The notes beneath the pieces are model-generated. The model was given only the letters and a program-made list of their open reading frames with translations, was not told where the DNA came from and ran no database searches. From Kitasatospora purpeofusca (lineage in GTDB: Bacteria > Actinomycetota > Actinomycetes > Streptomycetales > Streptomycetaceae), in assembly GCF_000718025.1 (NCBI RefSeq), contig NZ_JODS01000021.1:1-64000 (forward strand): 64,000 bases of DNA, read 5' to 3'. Numbering within the stretch: the first letter of the stretch is position 1; the number at the start of each line of letters is the position of its first letter. The position numbers and the translations under genes are program-made. Positions 54,222-63,124 of this stretch are shown piece after piece.

Positions 54222-57200
54222 CCACCCAGACGAGTCCTGCAGAGCCCACCAGCACCCGGGAAATCGACCTGGGCATCATCGGGGACCGCCAACTGGTAGC
54301 CGTCCAGACCTTCGACATCGCCCGACACCCCTCGGCCGCCATCGTCACCGTGCCCGGCTGCTTCGTCGCGGTGACCGGCAAAGGCCCGGAGGACTCCAAC
54401 GAATCCGGCAAGACCAGCTGGCTCGCGGCCGTCGCACTCCTGCTCGGCGACCCGGAGTGGCGCATGTACGGGGCAGGCCCGGCATCCGTTGCCCAGCTTC
54501 TCTTCGAACCCGACACCGCCGGCGTCGCCGCCCAGCGGTACCCGGCAGCGACCTTCGGCTTCATCGTGGGCGTCTTCGTCGATCCGGACGACGTCCTGGC
54601 GAGCGCCCACACCGTGTGGATGAGGATCTCCGCCACCGCCCCCTACGTCCAAGTCCGCCATGCCGCAGGGATCCACCTCGCAACCTCCCGCGAAGACGAG
54701 GATCGCCACCAAGCCGCCACCGCGATCTTCAAGTCACTCCCAGGCCCCTCACTGGGAGCTATCCAGTACGCCGAACGGCTCTACGGACCCGTCCCTCGCT
54801 GCCTCGCCTACCTCACCTCCCGCGGCAAGCGCCGAGGCGGCCCCTCACTCCTGAAACTGGAGACTGGGCTGTTCACCCCCGCCGGCATCGGAGCAGCCCT
54901 GATCGACCTGACCGGCCGGGCCCACCTGCTCGAAACCGACGAGAACATCCGCCGAGACCTCGCACGCGAGATGACCCGCCTCGCCGACCTGGCAGCAGAG
55001 AACGAGAACGCCACCATCGAAGAGGACCGAGCCCTGTCCGCGGTCGAACAACGGGACAAGGCACGCTCCAACCTGGCCCAGGCCAACGCATTCTGGGAAC
55101 TGCACTACGCCCGCGGCCTGCTGGACGTCCTCGCCAGGAAGGACCAGCTGACCAAGGGCAAGAACAGCCTCCAGACACCCCGCGATGACGCGGAGCGGGC
55201 TGTGGCCCACACGACCACCGAGTTGGACGCGGTGCGCGACAGCCGCCAGACCGACGAAGCGTTCCGCGCAGCCTCGGAGAAGAGCCAGCTGGCCGCCAAC
55301 CTGCTGGAGAAGGGCCGCGACCGGACGGCGGGCCTGAAGAACGACATCACCCGCACCGAAGAGCGCATCCAGGAGGAGGAACACCTGGCAGCCGGCGCCC
55401 ACGGCACCCTGACCGACGCCCGCCACCTCGCCACTGAGGCACGCCAGGACACACTGGCCGCCGAAGTCGCCCGTACCGCTGCGGACGCCGCCCACGCCGA
55501 AGCCAAGCACAACGTCGAACAGGCCGAACGAGGCCACTACGGTCAGGCCGGCCGCGCCGTACAGCTCCTGTCCGCCGCCCGCATCGACGCGGTCGGCCTC
55601 CTGGACGGCCTCGACATCCCGGCCAACCAGCGTGATCGCTGGGAGGCACGCCTCGCGCTCTACCGGGACGCCGTCTGCATCGACGCCGACCAGGCCGACC
55701 AGGCCGTTCAAGCACTCGCCGAACTGCCAGGTGCAGTCCTGGTCCTACGCCAGCACGGCCACTCATCACGCTCCCCGGCATTCGCGCCACCCGCCCTGCG
55801 GCCCTTCCTGCACACGCTGGCCGAACGGCTCCACACAACCACGGACCCGATCGCCGCCCTCGACGACGAGCTCGGCCTGCGGATCCTCGGCGGATTCCCG
55901 CAGCCCATCACCGGCCGCGACGCCCTCCTCGAACGCCTGCGCCACGTGGCAGACGAGAGCGCAGAAGCCCTTCTAACAGCCGGACGGACCGCAGAGCGGG
56001 CCCACGTGACACAGGCCGACGCCGAGCTGCTCGTCAGCCGGCTCGAACACGCTGAGCGAGCTGCCGCACTGCGCGCAAGGCGGCAGGTCCTCGAAAGCGA
56101 GCTCGCCCAGGCCGAACCACGACTGCAGGAACTGCTGGAGTCCGCGAACAAGGCCGAGCGGCACATGCAGGATGCTCTGGTGAAACAGCGGACCCTCGTC
56201 CTTCAACGCCGCAATGCAGAACACCTGCTGCGCGAAGCAGAGCAAAATCTGGCGACCATCCAGGCCGACATCGACGAAGCCGACCGGCTGCTCGCCGCCC
56301 TGAACACCTCGTACTGGCAGGACCGAGCAGGCAGCCGCGAACAGGCCCTCACCGCACTTCGCTGGCCTCTGGACGGCGAAGAGCCGGACCCCGCCGCGCA
56401 GCCCCCCGACCGCCGAAGCGAGATCTCCCTGCGAGAACTGGCCGGGCGCTACCTCCTGCAAGCCATGGCCGACCTCGGCATCAACTCCATCACCGGTGCC
56501 AACGCTCCAACCCCCGCCATCGCGAACGCCGTCCACCTGCGCGCCAACCAGGCCGGTGATGAAGGCACGCGGCAGTTCCCAGGCGCCGAGGCATTCGAGG
56601 CGCCGGCCGAAGCGATTCAGGACTGGCTCGACACCCGGGCCGACACCGACCGCGGAACCCGCACCCGCGTCGTCACCAACCGCGAGGAACGCGAACTCGG
56701 CCTTACCGCAGGCCAACGGACCCTGGCCGACCTCCAGCACAGTGTCCACGCCATGCAGGACAGCATCACTCTGCGGCTCGACCAGGCCCTGCAGGACATC
56801 GAGAACGCCCTCGACCGCCTCAACCGCGGAGCTGGCCTCTACGGTGCCGAACTGCGCCGCACGCTCACACCGCCCGCCTCCCTGTCAGACCTGTGGCGCT
56901 GCGAGATCACTCCCTGCTGGCGGCGCACCCCCACAGGCCCCATGCTCCCCTACGACAACATCACCAACGCCGCGCAGGAGAAGCTGTTCTCCATCCACCT
57001 CGTCCTCGCGGCGCTCCTCGCATCTCCCCACCCCCGAGGGCGCCTGCTCATCCTCGACGAACTCGGCGACGCGCTGGGCTACCACCACCGCCGCGAGATC
57101 CTGTCCGCCATAGCCGACACCGCCCAGCAGCACGGCCTCACCATCCTGGGGACCTGCCAGGAAACGCTGATGGACGACGCCGCGGACTTCTGCGGCAGCA

Positions 57201-57331
57201 TCCTCTACTTCCACTACCCCAGCCACACTGAGGCGCTCAACACCGCCACCCGGATGTTCGGCTACGACGACAACAACGAGCGCGTCGAGATCACCGTCGA
57301 AGCCCTCCTGGAAGGACGCACCTGGTGGTGA
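54218..57331 (+). CDS. JetC/MksB-like SMC ATPase
   Basis: 1037 aa from ATG at 54218 (ATGA overlap). N-terminal head with FVAVTGKGPEDSNESGKTSW: GKT is intact (K65), but the first Gly of the P-loop is Asp59, in an SNESGKT form recalling Rad50/AAA_27 types. Coiled-coil arms at ~255-450 and ~620-745 (Glu/Ala/Arg/Gln-rich) flank a hinge-like globular part (~470-600). C-terminal head: AAQEKLFSIHLVLAALLASP stands where the ABC signature is expected, without the usual SGGE. Walker B LLILDELGD has D947/E948, and the His-switch position reads GTCQETL. Known JetC extrudes loops on plasmids and directs cleavage. Same role inferred. Confidence 0.78.
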   Translation: MTTQTSPAEPTSTREIDLGIIGDRQLVAVQTFDIARHPSAAIVTVPGCFVAVTGKGPEDSNESGKTSWLAAVALLLGDPEWRMYGAGPASVAQLLFEPDTAGVAAQRYPAATFGFIVGVFVDPDDVLASAHTVWMRISATAPYVQVRHAAGIHLATSREDEDRHQAATAIFKSLPGPSLGAIQYAERLYGPVPRCLAYLTSRGKRRGGPSLLKLETGLFTPAGIGAALIDLTGRAHLLETDENIRRDLAREMTRLADLAAENENATIEEDRALSAVEQRDKARSNLAQANAFWELHYARGLLDVLARKDQLTKGKNSLQTPRDDAERAVAHTTTELDAVRDSRQTDEAFRAASEKSQLAANLLEKGRDRTAGLKNDITRTEERIQEEEHLAAGAHGTLTDARHLATEARQDTLAAEVARTAADAAHAEAKHNVEQAERGHYGQAGRAVQLLSAARIDAVGLLDGLDIPANQRDRWEARLALYRDAVCIDADQADQAVQALAELPGAVLVLRQHGHSSRSPAFAPPALRPFLHTLAERLHTTTDPIAALDDELGLRILGGFPQPITGRDALLERLRHVADESAEALLTAGRTAERAHVTQADAELLVSRLEHAERAAALRARRQVLESELAQAEPRLQELLESANKAERHMQDALVKQRTLVLQRRNAEHLLREAEQNLATIQADIDEADRLLAALNTSYWQDRAGSREQALTALRWPLDGEEPDPAAQPPDRRSEISLRELAGRYLLQAMADLGINSITGANAPTPAIANAVHLRANQAGDEGTRQFPGAEAFEAPAEAIQDWLDTRADTDRGTRTRVVTNREERELGLTAGQRTLADLQHSVHAMQDSITLRLDQALQDIENALDRLNRGAGLYGAELRRTLTPPASLSDLWRCEITPCWRRTPTGPMLPYDNITNAAQEKLFSIHLVLAALLASPHPRGRLLILDELGDALGYHHRREILSAIADTAQQHGLTILGTCQETLMDDAADFCGSILYFHYPSHTEALNTATRMFGYDDNNERVEITVEALLEGRTWW

Positions 57332-58683
57332 CCGCCACACCCGACCCCCACCACGGCCCCGTCGTCCACCTGTCCGGAACACCGGCCGGGCTGCACGCAC
57401 GCTTCGTCCAACGCACCCGCCGCCAGGACGACGGAACCCACCGCACCGTACGGGTCAAGGGCAAACGGCTGCGGGATACCCACGCCGACCTCCTACCCGC
57501 CACCGCGCCGGACCCGGCCGCGCTGGACCTCATCCTGTCCACACGCCGGCAGGGGGACCGCAGGTTCATCCTCGGCGCGACACCCCGCTCCTGGTCCACG
57601 GTCAAAGCCCGCTTTGGCGAAGACGCCTGGGAGCTCGCGATCGAACTCGTCCTGGCCGGCACTGTCACCCTGCGGTGCGAAGTAACCGACGACATGGCCC
57701 TCGGCGCCCCGACCCAATGGCACCTCACCACCGCTGGCCGCGGCCACGCCAGAGTCGACCAGGAAGCCCGCGACGTCCAGACCCAACGCCGCACCCGCGC
57801 CCTCCAACGCGCCCGCGACGCCATCGCCAACCTCCAGGTGCTCCCCGAAGGAATCGTCGAAGACGACCTGAGACAGCTCGACGAAGCGCTCGCCCGTGAA
57901 CTGGAACGGCCCGCACCCGCGAACAAACGCATCGCCCTGCTCACCGCACTCGCAAGCGATCTGCACCAAGGCACCCGGCACACCAGCACCCGCGCCTTCT
58001 CCCTCGCACACACCCGGAACTCCAAGACCTGGGACGACGCGATCCGAGCGCTACGCGAGTCGGGAGTCCCCACCACCCTTGCGGAGGCCATCGGCCTGCG
58101 CGGGCACAGCCGGATAGGTCTCGGCGGACCCATCACAGCGATGCCAGGAGACCACCGCCGGCCTCTCGACGACCTCGGGATCGTCCTCATCCCGGCCGCA
58201 ACCCGCGGCCTCAACCTTCAACTGCACAGCCGCACCCTGATCGTTGTCGAGAACCTCCAGGCCGCAGACGCCGCCTACGAGGAGCTTCGGACGAGTCGGC
58301 GAACACCAGGGATCGTGTACCACGCCGGCATGCCGAGCCACGACATCCGCCATCACATCGCCAACCTCGCCGAACAGGCAGCCACCATCATCATCGCCCC
58401 CGACGCCGACCTCGGTGGAGTCCGGATCGCCACCGCCATCTGGAACTCGCTGACGCCGCACGCCCGACAGCGAAGCACGATCTGCGACGTCGGACTGACC
58501 CCAACTCATCCGCCACAGGCTCCCTGGCCACCCGACAGTCCTGTCTGGCGAGACCTCCGCGCCATGCTTGCCAGCCCTGCGGCGGCCCTGGCAGACGGTT
58601 GCCTTCGCCGCGGCTACCCCGTCGAACAGGAGGGCTGCATCACCGAAGCCGTGGTGGCACTCGTCGAGAGCGACCCGTCCTGA
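57325..58683 (+). CDS. JetD-like Toprim nuclease subunit
   Basis: 452 aa from GTG at 57325 (or GTG 57328, which gives a GTGA overlap with the SMC stop); GGAAGGA upstream. The N-terminal ~270 residues include winged-helix-like segments (WSTVKARFGEDAWELAIELV). The C-terminal Toprim part has the metal-binding Glu309 in TLIVVENLQAADAAYEEL and Asp360/Asp362 in IIIAPDADLGGVRIATAI. This E ... DxD pattern beside a winged helix is the topo VI-A/Spo11-like layout of JetD (DUF2220/DUF2399 families), the nuclease that cuts plasmid DNA in Wadjet. All three acidic residues are present, so activity is likely. Confidence 0.75.
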   Translation: MVTATPDPHHGPVVHLSGTPAGLHARFVQRTRRQDDGTHRTVRVKGKRLRDTHADLLPATAPDPAALDLILSTRRQGDRRFILGATPRSWSTVKARFGEDAWELAIELVLAGTVTLRCEVTDDMALGAPTQWHLTTAGRGHARVDQEARDVQTQRRTRALQRARDAIANLQVLPEGIVEDDLRQLDEALARELERPAPANKRIALLTALASDLHQGTRHTSTRAFSLAHTRNSKTWDDAIRALRESGVPTTLAEAIGLRGHSRIGLGGPITAMPGDHRRPLDDLGIVLIPAATRGLNLQLHSRTLIVVENLQAADAAYEELRTSRRTPGIVYHAGMPSHDIRHHIANLAEQAATIIIAPDADLGGVRIATAIWNSLTPHARQRSTICDVGLTPTHPPQAPWPPDSPVWRDLRAMLASPAAALADGCLRRGYPVEQEGCITEAVVALVESDPS

Positions 58684-58856
58684 GCGTGGCGGGCAAGGAA
58701 CCGTCGTGAACGCCCTACCTGGATCACATGGCCAGGGCCCGGGCGACGGCAAGTACCCAGAGCCCGGCAACTCCAATGAGCTGACGTACCAAGGATATTC
58801 AGCGAACCTTCGTGCTCTGCCCCGCGCCCGAAGGCGGGCCCGCCCTGGTAGCTAAC

Positions 58857-58895
58857 AAGGCCGGCCCGACGCACAGTGTGCGCCGGGCCGGCCTT
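58857..58895 (-). terminator. Terminator hairpin of the disrupted tRNA gene
   Basis: 18-bp stem (58857-58874 with 58878-58895, one mismatch) and a 3-nt loop. On the minus strand it follows the tRNA 3' fragment directly, as a tRNA terminator would. Confidence 0.75.
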
Positions 58896-58901
58896 TGTCG
58901 T

Positions 58902-58925
58902 AGCGGGGACAGGATTTGAACCTGC
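58902..58925 (-). other. tRNA 3'-end fragment, probable att site of an integrative element
   Basis: Read on the minus strand: gcagg-ttcaaat-cctgt (complete T arm) then ccccgct (3' acceptor strand), with a as discriminator. No 5' part (acceptor agcgggg, D and anticodon arms) lies upstream. It is therefore a duplicated 3' end left by tRNA-directed integration. The integrase starts 65 bp to the right; the intact tRNA should lie at the far end of the element, beyond 64000. tRNA identity undetermined. Confidence 0.7.
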
Positions 58926-58990
58926 GGTGTGTTGACTGAACTAACTCACACGTTTTCGCAGGTCAGAGGGCTTTCTGTTAAGTTCCGGCG

Positions 58991-60286
58991 GTGAGTGGAT
59001 CAACGTCCCTTGAACGGGATCTGAAGAACTTTGTACTGCCCGAGATCGGACGGTTGGACGAGACAGGAGACGCGTGGGAGCCGTACCGGTTGACCGATCC
59101 TCTGGGGCAGACTGTGGAACCGGTCGCGATCTACTTCAAGGACCTGCTCGCCGCCGACAGCCCCGCCACCACGTTGTATTCGTACGGCAACGATCTGCTG
59201 CGCTGGTGGCGATTCCTGTGGGCACACGACCTCGAGTGGGACCGCGCAGTGCGCGAGGACGCCCGGGACTTCACCCTGTGGATGCAGCTCGCGGACAAGC
59301 CGGTGCGTGTGCACTGGCGGCACCGTGGCAAGGATCCCGCAGAGATAGCTGCGCGCACGCCCCGGACCGGCCGACTCGCGCCCGGAACGCCCAACCTGGT
59401 GACGGGAAAGCCGTCCATCGGGAAGAAGTACGCGCCCACCACTCGGGCACACAGCGAGACCGTCCTGCGGACCTTCTACGACTTTCATCTCAACCGCAAC
59501 AGCAACAAGTTGCTGGTCAACCCCTTCCCGCTGGACCGCACCCGCCGCAACAGCCGGCCTCATGCCCACCACAACCCGGCGGACGAGTTCAAGCACGAAC
59601 GCACCGGCCGCTACCGGCCGACCATCCCTACGCGTATCCCCCGCCGAATACCGGACGACAAGTACACCGAGGTCTTCGCCGGCCTGCGCTCGCACCGCGA
59701 CCGCGCCCTGCTGGCCTTCTGGGTCTCCACCGCCGCCCGCTCGGTCGAGCTGTTGACCGCGACCGAACGCGACGCCCTGCCCGGCCAGCAGGTCATCGGC
59801 GTGATCCGCAAAGGAACCCAGGATTACCAGCAACTGCCCGCATCTCCCGACGCCTTCGTTTGGCTCCGGCTTTACCAGGAGGCTGCCTGGCGCAAGGGAG
59901 TCCCGCGGGGCCGCAACCAACCACTGTGGTGGACCCTGCGACGCCCCTGGCGGCCACTCAACTACCACGCCGCCCGCGCCATGTTCACGCGGACGGTCGA
60001 GCTCCTGGGTGCCAACTGGACCCTCCACGACCTGCGGCACACCGCGACCTACCGCATGACCGAGGACCCGGCGATGTCGCTGGTCTACGTCCAGCACATC
60101 CTCGGCCACAAGGACCAGAGCACGCTCCAGAAGTACCTCCGCCCGAGCCGGGACGAGGTCATCTCAGCAGGTCTGGCCCATCACGCCCGCCAGGAAGCGA
60201 AGAAGAACGCCCCGCCGCCGGCTCCCACCGCCCCCGCCTACAACGAGGACTCGCTGAACACCCTCTTCGGGGGGCCCGTCGCGTGA
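58991..60286 (+). CDS. int: Tyrosine recombinase (integrase)
   Basis: 431 aa from GTG at 58991. A SAM-like core-binding domain with YSYGNDLLRWWRFLWAHDLE comes first. The catalytic domain follows: Arg250 in STAARSVELL, His346 and Arg349 in LHDLRHTATYRM, His373 in HILGHKDQST, and the nucleophile Tyr382 in LQKYLRP. All R-H-R-H-Y residues are present, so it is probably active. It sits next to the tRNA-fragment att site, the normal arrangement for tRNA-integrating elements, and is coupled to the following gene by GTGA. Confidence 0.92.
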   Translation: MSGSTSLERDLKNFVLPEIGRLDETGDAWEPYRLTDPLGQTVEPVAIYFKDLLAADSPATTLYSYGNDLLRWWRFLWAHDLEWDRAVREDARDFTLWMQLADKPVRVHWRHRGKDPAEIAARTPRTGRLAPGTPNLVTGKPSIGKKYAPTTRAHSETVLRTFYDFHLNRNSNKLLVNPFPLDRTRRNSRPHAHHNPADEFKHERTGRYRPTIPTRIPRRIPDDKYTEVFAGLRSHRDRALLAFWVSTAARSVELLTATERDALPGQQVIGVIRKGTQDYQQLPASPDAFVWLRLYQEAAWRKGVPRGRNQPLWWTLRRPWRPLNYHAARAMFTRTVELLGANWTLHDLRHTATYRMTEDPAMSLVYVQHILGHKDQSTLQKYLRPSRDEVISAGLAHHARQEAKKNAPPPAPTAPAYNEDSLNTLFGGPVA

Positions 60287-61572
60287 CCACCGCAACACTC
60301 ACGGCGCCGCCGCAGACTGCCCGCAAGCTCGCTGGCGCCGAGGCAGCCTCGCTGCTGCAGAAGTTCCCGCCCCGCCACAACCTCGACCCCTGGCTAATGA
60401 CCGAGGCCGACACCGACTACGTGCTCGACACCCTCCAACAGAGCCCCTTCCGCGCCGAAGGGCAGGGCGCCCAGTACACCCGCATGGTCGGCGCCCGCGT
60501 CATCCTGGCCTGGCTCCAGACCTTTCCCGGCTCGACCTGGCAGGCCAGCTGGGACGCCAGCCCAGCGGCTCACTCGACCGCCGGATGGCACAGCACCGTC
60601 CTCAACTGGGCCTCTACCAGCATCGGTCGACGGCCGACCTCGGCCTGCCTTGCCTCCGGGGCACTGGCCTTGATCTGCGCGGACGTCATCCGCCCGTCCC
60701 CGGCATGGCTTGCGGCCAGTTCCTCCAACGCCCTCCGGCCCGCCATTGCGACAACCCGCGACCCCGAGGGATTCGCCCGCCTGGAGGCCAAGTTCCCCGC
60801 GGCCATCCAGTCCACCCGTCATGCCTCCGGGGCCCTCAAGGCGGTCGCTGCCCTGCTCGCGGCCTTCGGTGGCCGCGTCGAGGACATTGTCGTTGGTGAT
60901 CTTCTCGCCCTGCTTCAGGAGACCACCCACGATGCGGCGCGCGGCGTTCGCATCGCCTACACCGCCTTGCGCGAAATCGGCCAGTTCCCGTCGGACGCTC
61001 CGTTGACCCTGATCCGGCTTCAGACCCGAACCGGACAGGTGACTCCGGCGGAACTCGTGGACCGCTACGACCTGCGCTGCCGTCCGGTTCGGGACCTCCT
61101 CGTCGACTACCTCACCGAACGTCAGCCCTCCCTCGACCACAAGTCCCTGATCACACTGGCGGCGGCCCTGGCCAGCAACTTCTGGGCCGACCTCGAACGC
61201 CACCATGAAGACATCAACTCGCTCCACCTGACACCGGAGGTCGCCGCAGGCTGGAAGGCCCGCGTCAACACGGTTACCCGCCGTCGGCGGATGCCGGACG
61301 GCCAGGTCGTCGAGACCACAACCCCACGCTCCAGCGCGCCCGCGGTCAAGACGCTCGTTCGGGCCTTCTACCTGGACATCGCCCAGTGGGCCCTAGCCTC
61401 CGTGTTTCGGTTCGCGTCGGTTGATCTGGAGCGATCCCTGTATCGGAGGTTGCGGGGGCTGCCGCCAGACGTTGGGCATGCCGAGGGCCCGGCGCGATGG
61501 CCAGGTGCTCCTGGGTCCTCGTGTCGTGGTGGTCAGGGGCGGCTTGGCCTGTCAGGTGGCCGGTCGGGGTAG
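60283..61572 (+). pseudogene. Integrase-partner gene, 3' end replaced by insertion sequence
   Basis: 429 codons from GTG at 60283, overlapping the integrase stop. Helical protein of a type often found as second gene behind such actinobacterial integrases (AEAASLLQKFPPRHNLDPWL, then GARVILAWLQTFPGSTWQAS). It looks native up to about AFYLDIAQWAL (~61400). Beyond this the composition changes (ERSLYRRLRGLPPDVG, then Gly/Arg-rich) and the frame runs into the IS1380 transposase end on the opposite strand. Hence truncated and probably extended by IS sequence. Whether the integrase needs it is unknown. Confidence 0.65.
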
Positions 61573-62958
61573 TGCCACCAGGCGGCTGAACGCCGCGGTC
61601 AGTTCGTGGCGCCAGGGCCAGGTGGCAGCGATCCGCAGGTATATGCGGCGGGCTCCGCGCGTGATCCGGGCCGCAGCGTGCAGGAGGCGGTAGCGGAGCT
61701 TCTTGGGCTCGGCGGTGGCCAACTCGCCTTCCAGTAGCAGGGTCCGGGCCCAGACGAGCAGGTCGATGGCGGTCAGGGACAGCTCCAGCCAGGCCTGGTT
61801 GATGGCGAAGTGGCGGGAGGGGAAGCGGCCGAAGCCGGTGGTCTTGCCGCGGCGGATGTGGTCCTCGACTCTGGCGTGAGCGCGGTGGCGGACCTCCAGG
61901 TACTGGATCGAGCCGCCGCCGGCGACGGGCGTGTCGGTGAGGAAGACCTGGTGGCGCATGCCTTCGTCCTGGTCGAACAGGGACAACTGGGCGCCTGGGT
62001 GGGGACGCTCGCGGCGGACGATGATGCGGGTGTCGTCCGGGTATCCGGTGAGGTCGACCAGGCCGGTCAGCTCGGCGACCTCGGCGCCGGCACGAAGGGT
62101 CCCGTCCTGTTCCAGGGCTGGGTGCCAGACCTGGTCGGGTAGGACCCGGATGGCCTTGCGGACCTGTTCGGTGACGGCGTGTCCGACGGAGAAGATGGTT
62201 TGGATGCCTCGCTGTCGCAGGGCGCGTAGGTGGGCGAGGAAGGTCTTGGCACTGCCCGCGCTGTCGGCGCGGATGAGGATCGGGGTGCCGTGGCGGTGGG
62301 CGTCGGGAATCTGCGCGAGGGCCGCGTCGAGGACCGTGATGTGGTCAGCTGCGGTGTTCGCTCCGGCGTTGCCGGGCCGCAGGATGCCGGCCAGGGCCTC
62401 GCCGGTGTTGTCCAGGAAGCAGAGCATCGGGTGGTAGCCGAAGCCGCGTTTGTAGGTGGCGGCCGCTTCTTCCTTCTCGGAGTGGCAGGTGACCAGGGTG
62501 GCGTCGATGTCCAGGACCAGGCCGGGCAGTTGACGACCTGCGGCGCGGGCCGGCGGTATCCCGTCCCTGGTCTCGGCGGTCTGCAGCCAGGCGACCTCGC
62601 GGGCAGCGGCCCGGGCTGCCCGCAGCGCGTTCAGGTTGTCGGTGTCGATGCCCGCCAGGACGCGCAAGGCGGTCGGGGTGGAGGCGACCGGCCCGAACAC
62701 ATCGCGCTGATCGCGCAGCACGGCCAGGTCCCGGATCGCCTCGCCTCCGTCGGCGAGCATCACCGCCAGGTCCACCGCGACGCGGCCGGGATCGTGCCCG
62801 GTCCCGCGCGGCCGCAGCCGGTGCAGGGCATCACTGAAGGCGCTGGTCAGCGAGGTGGCGTCGGCCAGATCCGTCAACAGACGCGAGCCGGTGTGGTTGA
62901 CCACCCCGCGCCCGTCGGCACGGACGACGAGCCTGGGGCGTGACCGGGTAGCGTGCAC
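61552..62958 (-). CDS. IS1380-family transposase
   Basis: 468 aa from 62958. DDE transposase of the IS4-like superfamily: first Asp in PGLVLDIDATLVTCHSEKEE, second in TPILIRADSAGSAKTFLAHL, and an acidic residue in QYLEVRHRAHARVEDHIRRG, followed by FAINQAWLELSLTAIDLLVW. The Y-x-x-G-F-G-Y-H-P-M pattern (YKRGFGYHPMLCFLDNTGEA) is diagnostic for IS1380. It appears full length and intact, so this copy may be active. Confidence 0.92.
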   Translation of the reverse strand: MHATRSRPRLVVRADGRGVVNHTGSRLLTDLADATSLTSAFSDALHRLRPRGTGHDPGRVAVDLAVMLADGGEAIRDLAVLRDQRDVFGPVASTPTALRVLAGIDTDNLNALRAARAAAREVAWLQTAETRDGIPPARAAGRQLPGLVLDIDATLVTCHSEKEEAAATYKRGFGYHPMLCFLDNTGEALAGILRPGNAGANTAADHITVLDAALAQIPDAHRHGTPILIRADSAGSAKTFLAHLRALRQRGIQTIFSVGHAVTEQVRKAIRVLPDQVWHPALEQDGTLRAGAEVAELTGLVDLTGYPDDTRIIVRRERPHPGAQLSLFDQDEGMRHQVFLTDTPVAGGGSIQYLEVRHRAHARVEDHIRRGKTTGFGRFPSRHFAINQAWLELSLTAIDLLVWARTLLLEGELATAEPKKLRYRLLHAAARITRGARRIYLRIAATWPWRHELTAAFSRLVALPRPAT

Positions 62959-63032
62959 GCAGAAAGTGCCTTCCTGCTGGTACGACTGGGACCTTAGACA
63001 AGCCTCATCGTTGCAGCTCAGAAGGCACTTTC
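61552..63032 (-). mobile_element. IS1380-family insertion sequence
   Basis: Covers the transposase and a 12-bp perfect inverted repeat (GAAAGTGCCTTC 62962-62973, GAAGGCACTTTC 63021-63032) just before the transposase start. Outer terminal repeats could not be fixed: the left end lies somewhere between ~61400 and 61552. The right part recurs as a relic at 63645-63727. Confidence 0.75.
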
Positions 63033-63124
63033 GCTTTTCCGATCACGATCCGGACGCGACCCCGTATGAAGCGCGCAGGCTAGTTGGGTGTGTTGAAGGC
63101 ACTACTTCACGTCATTGGGCGGAG

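Noticed and set aside
58902..58925. Right-hand attachment copy of the tRNA-Pro at 48228
   Set aside because: It shares only the 18-nt T-arm stretch, lies in the opposite orientation, and its acceptor strand (ccccgct) differs from that of tRNA-Pro (cgtcccg). It must come from another tRNA.
58902..58985. Complete minus-strand tRNA gene
   Set aside because: No anticodon arm, D arm or 5' acceptor agcgggg is found upstream; the sequence beyond the T arm does not fold as a tRNA.
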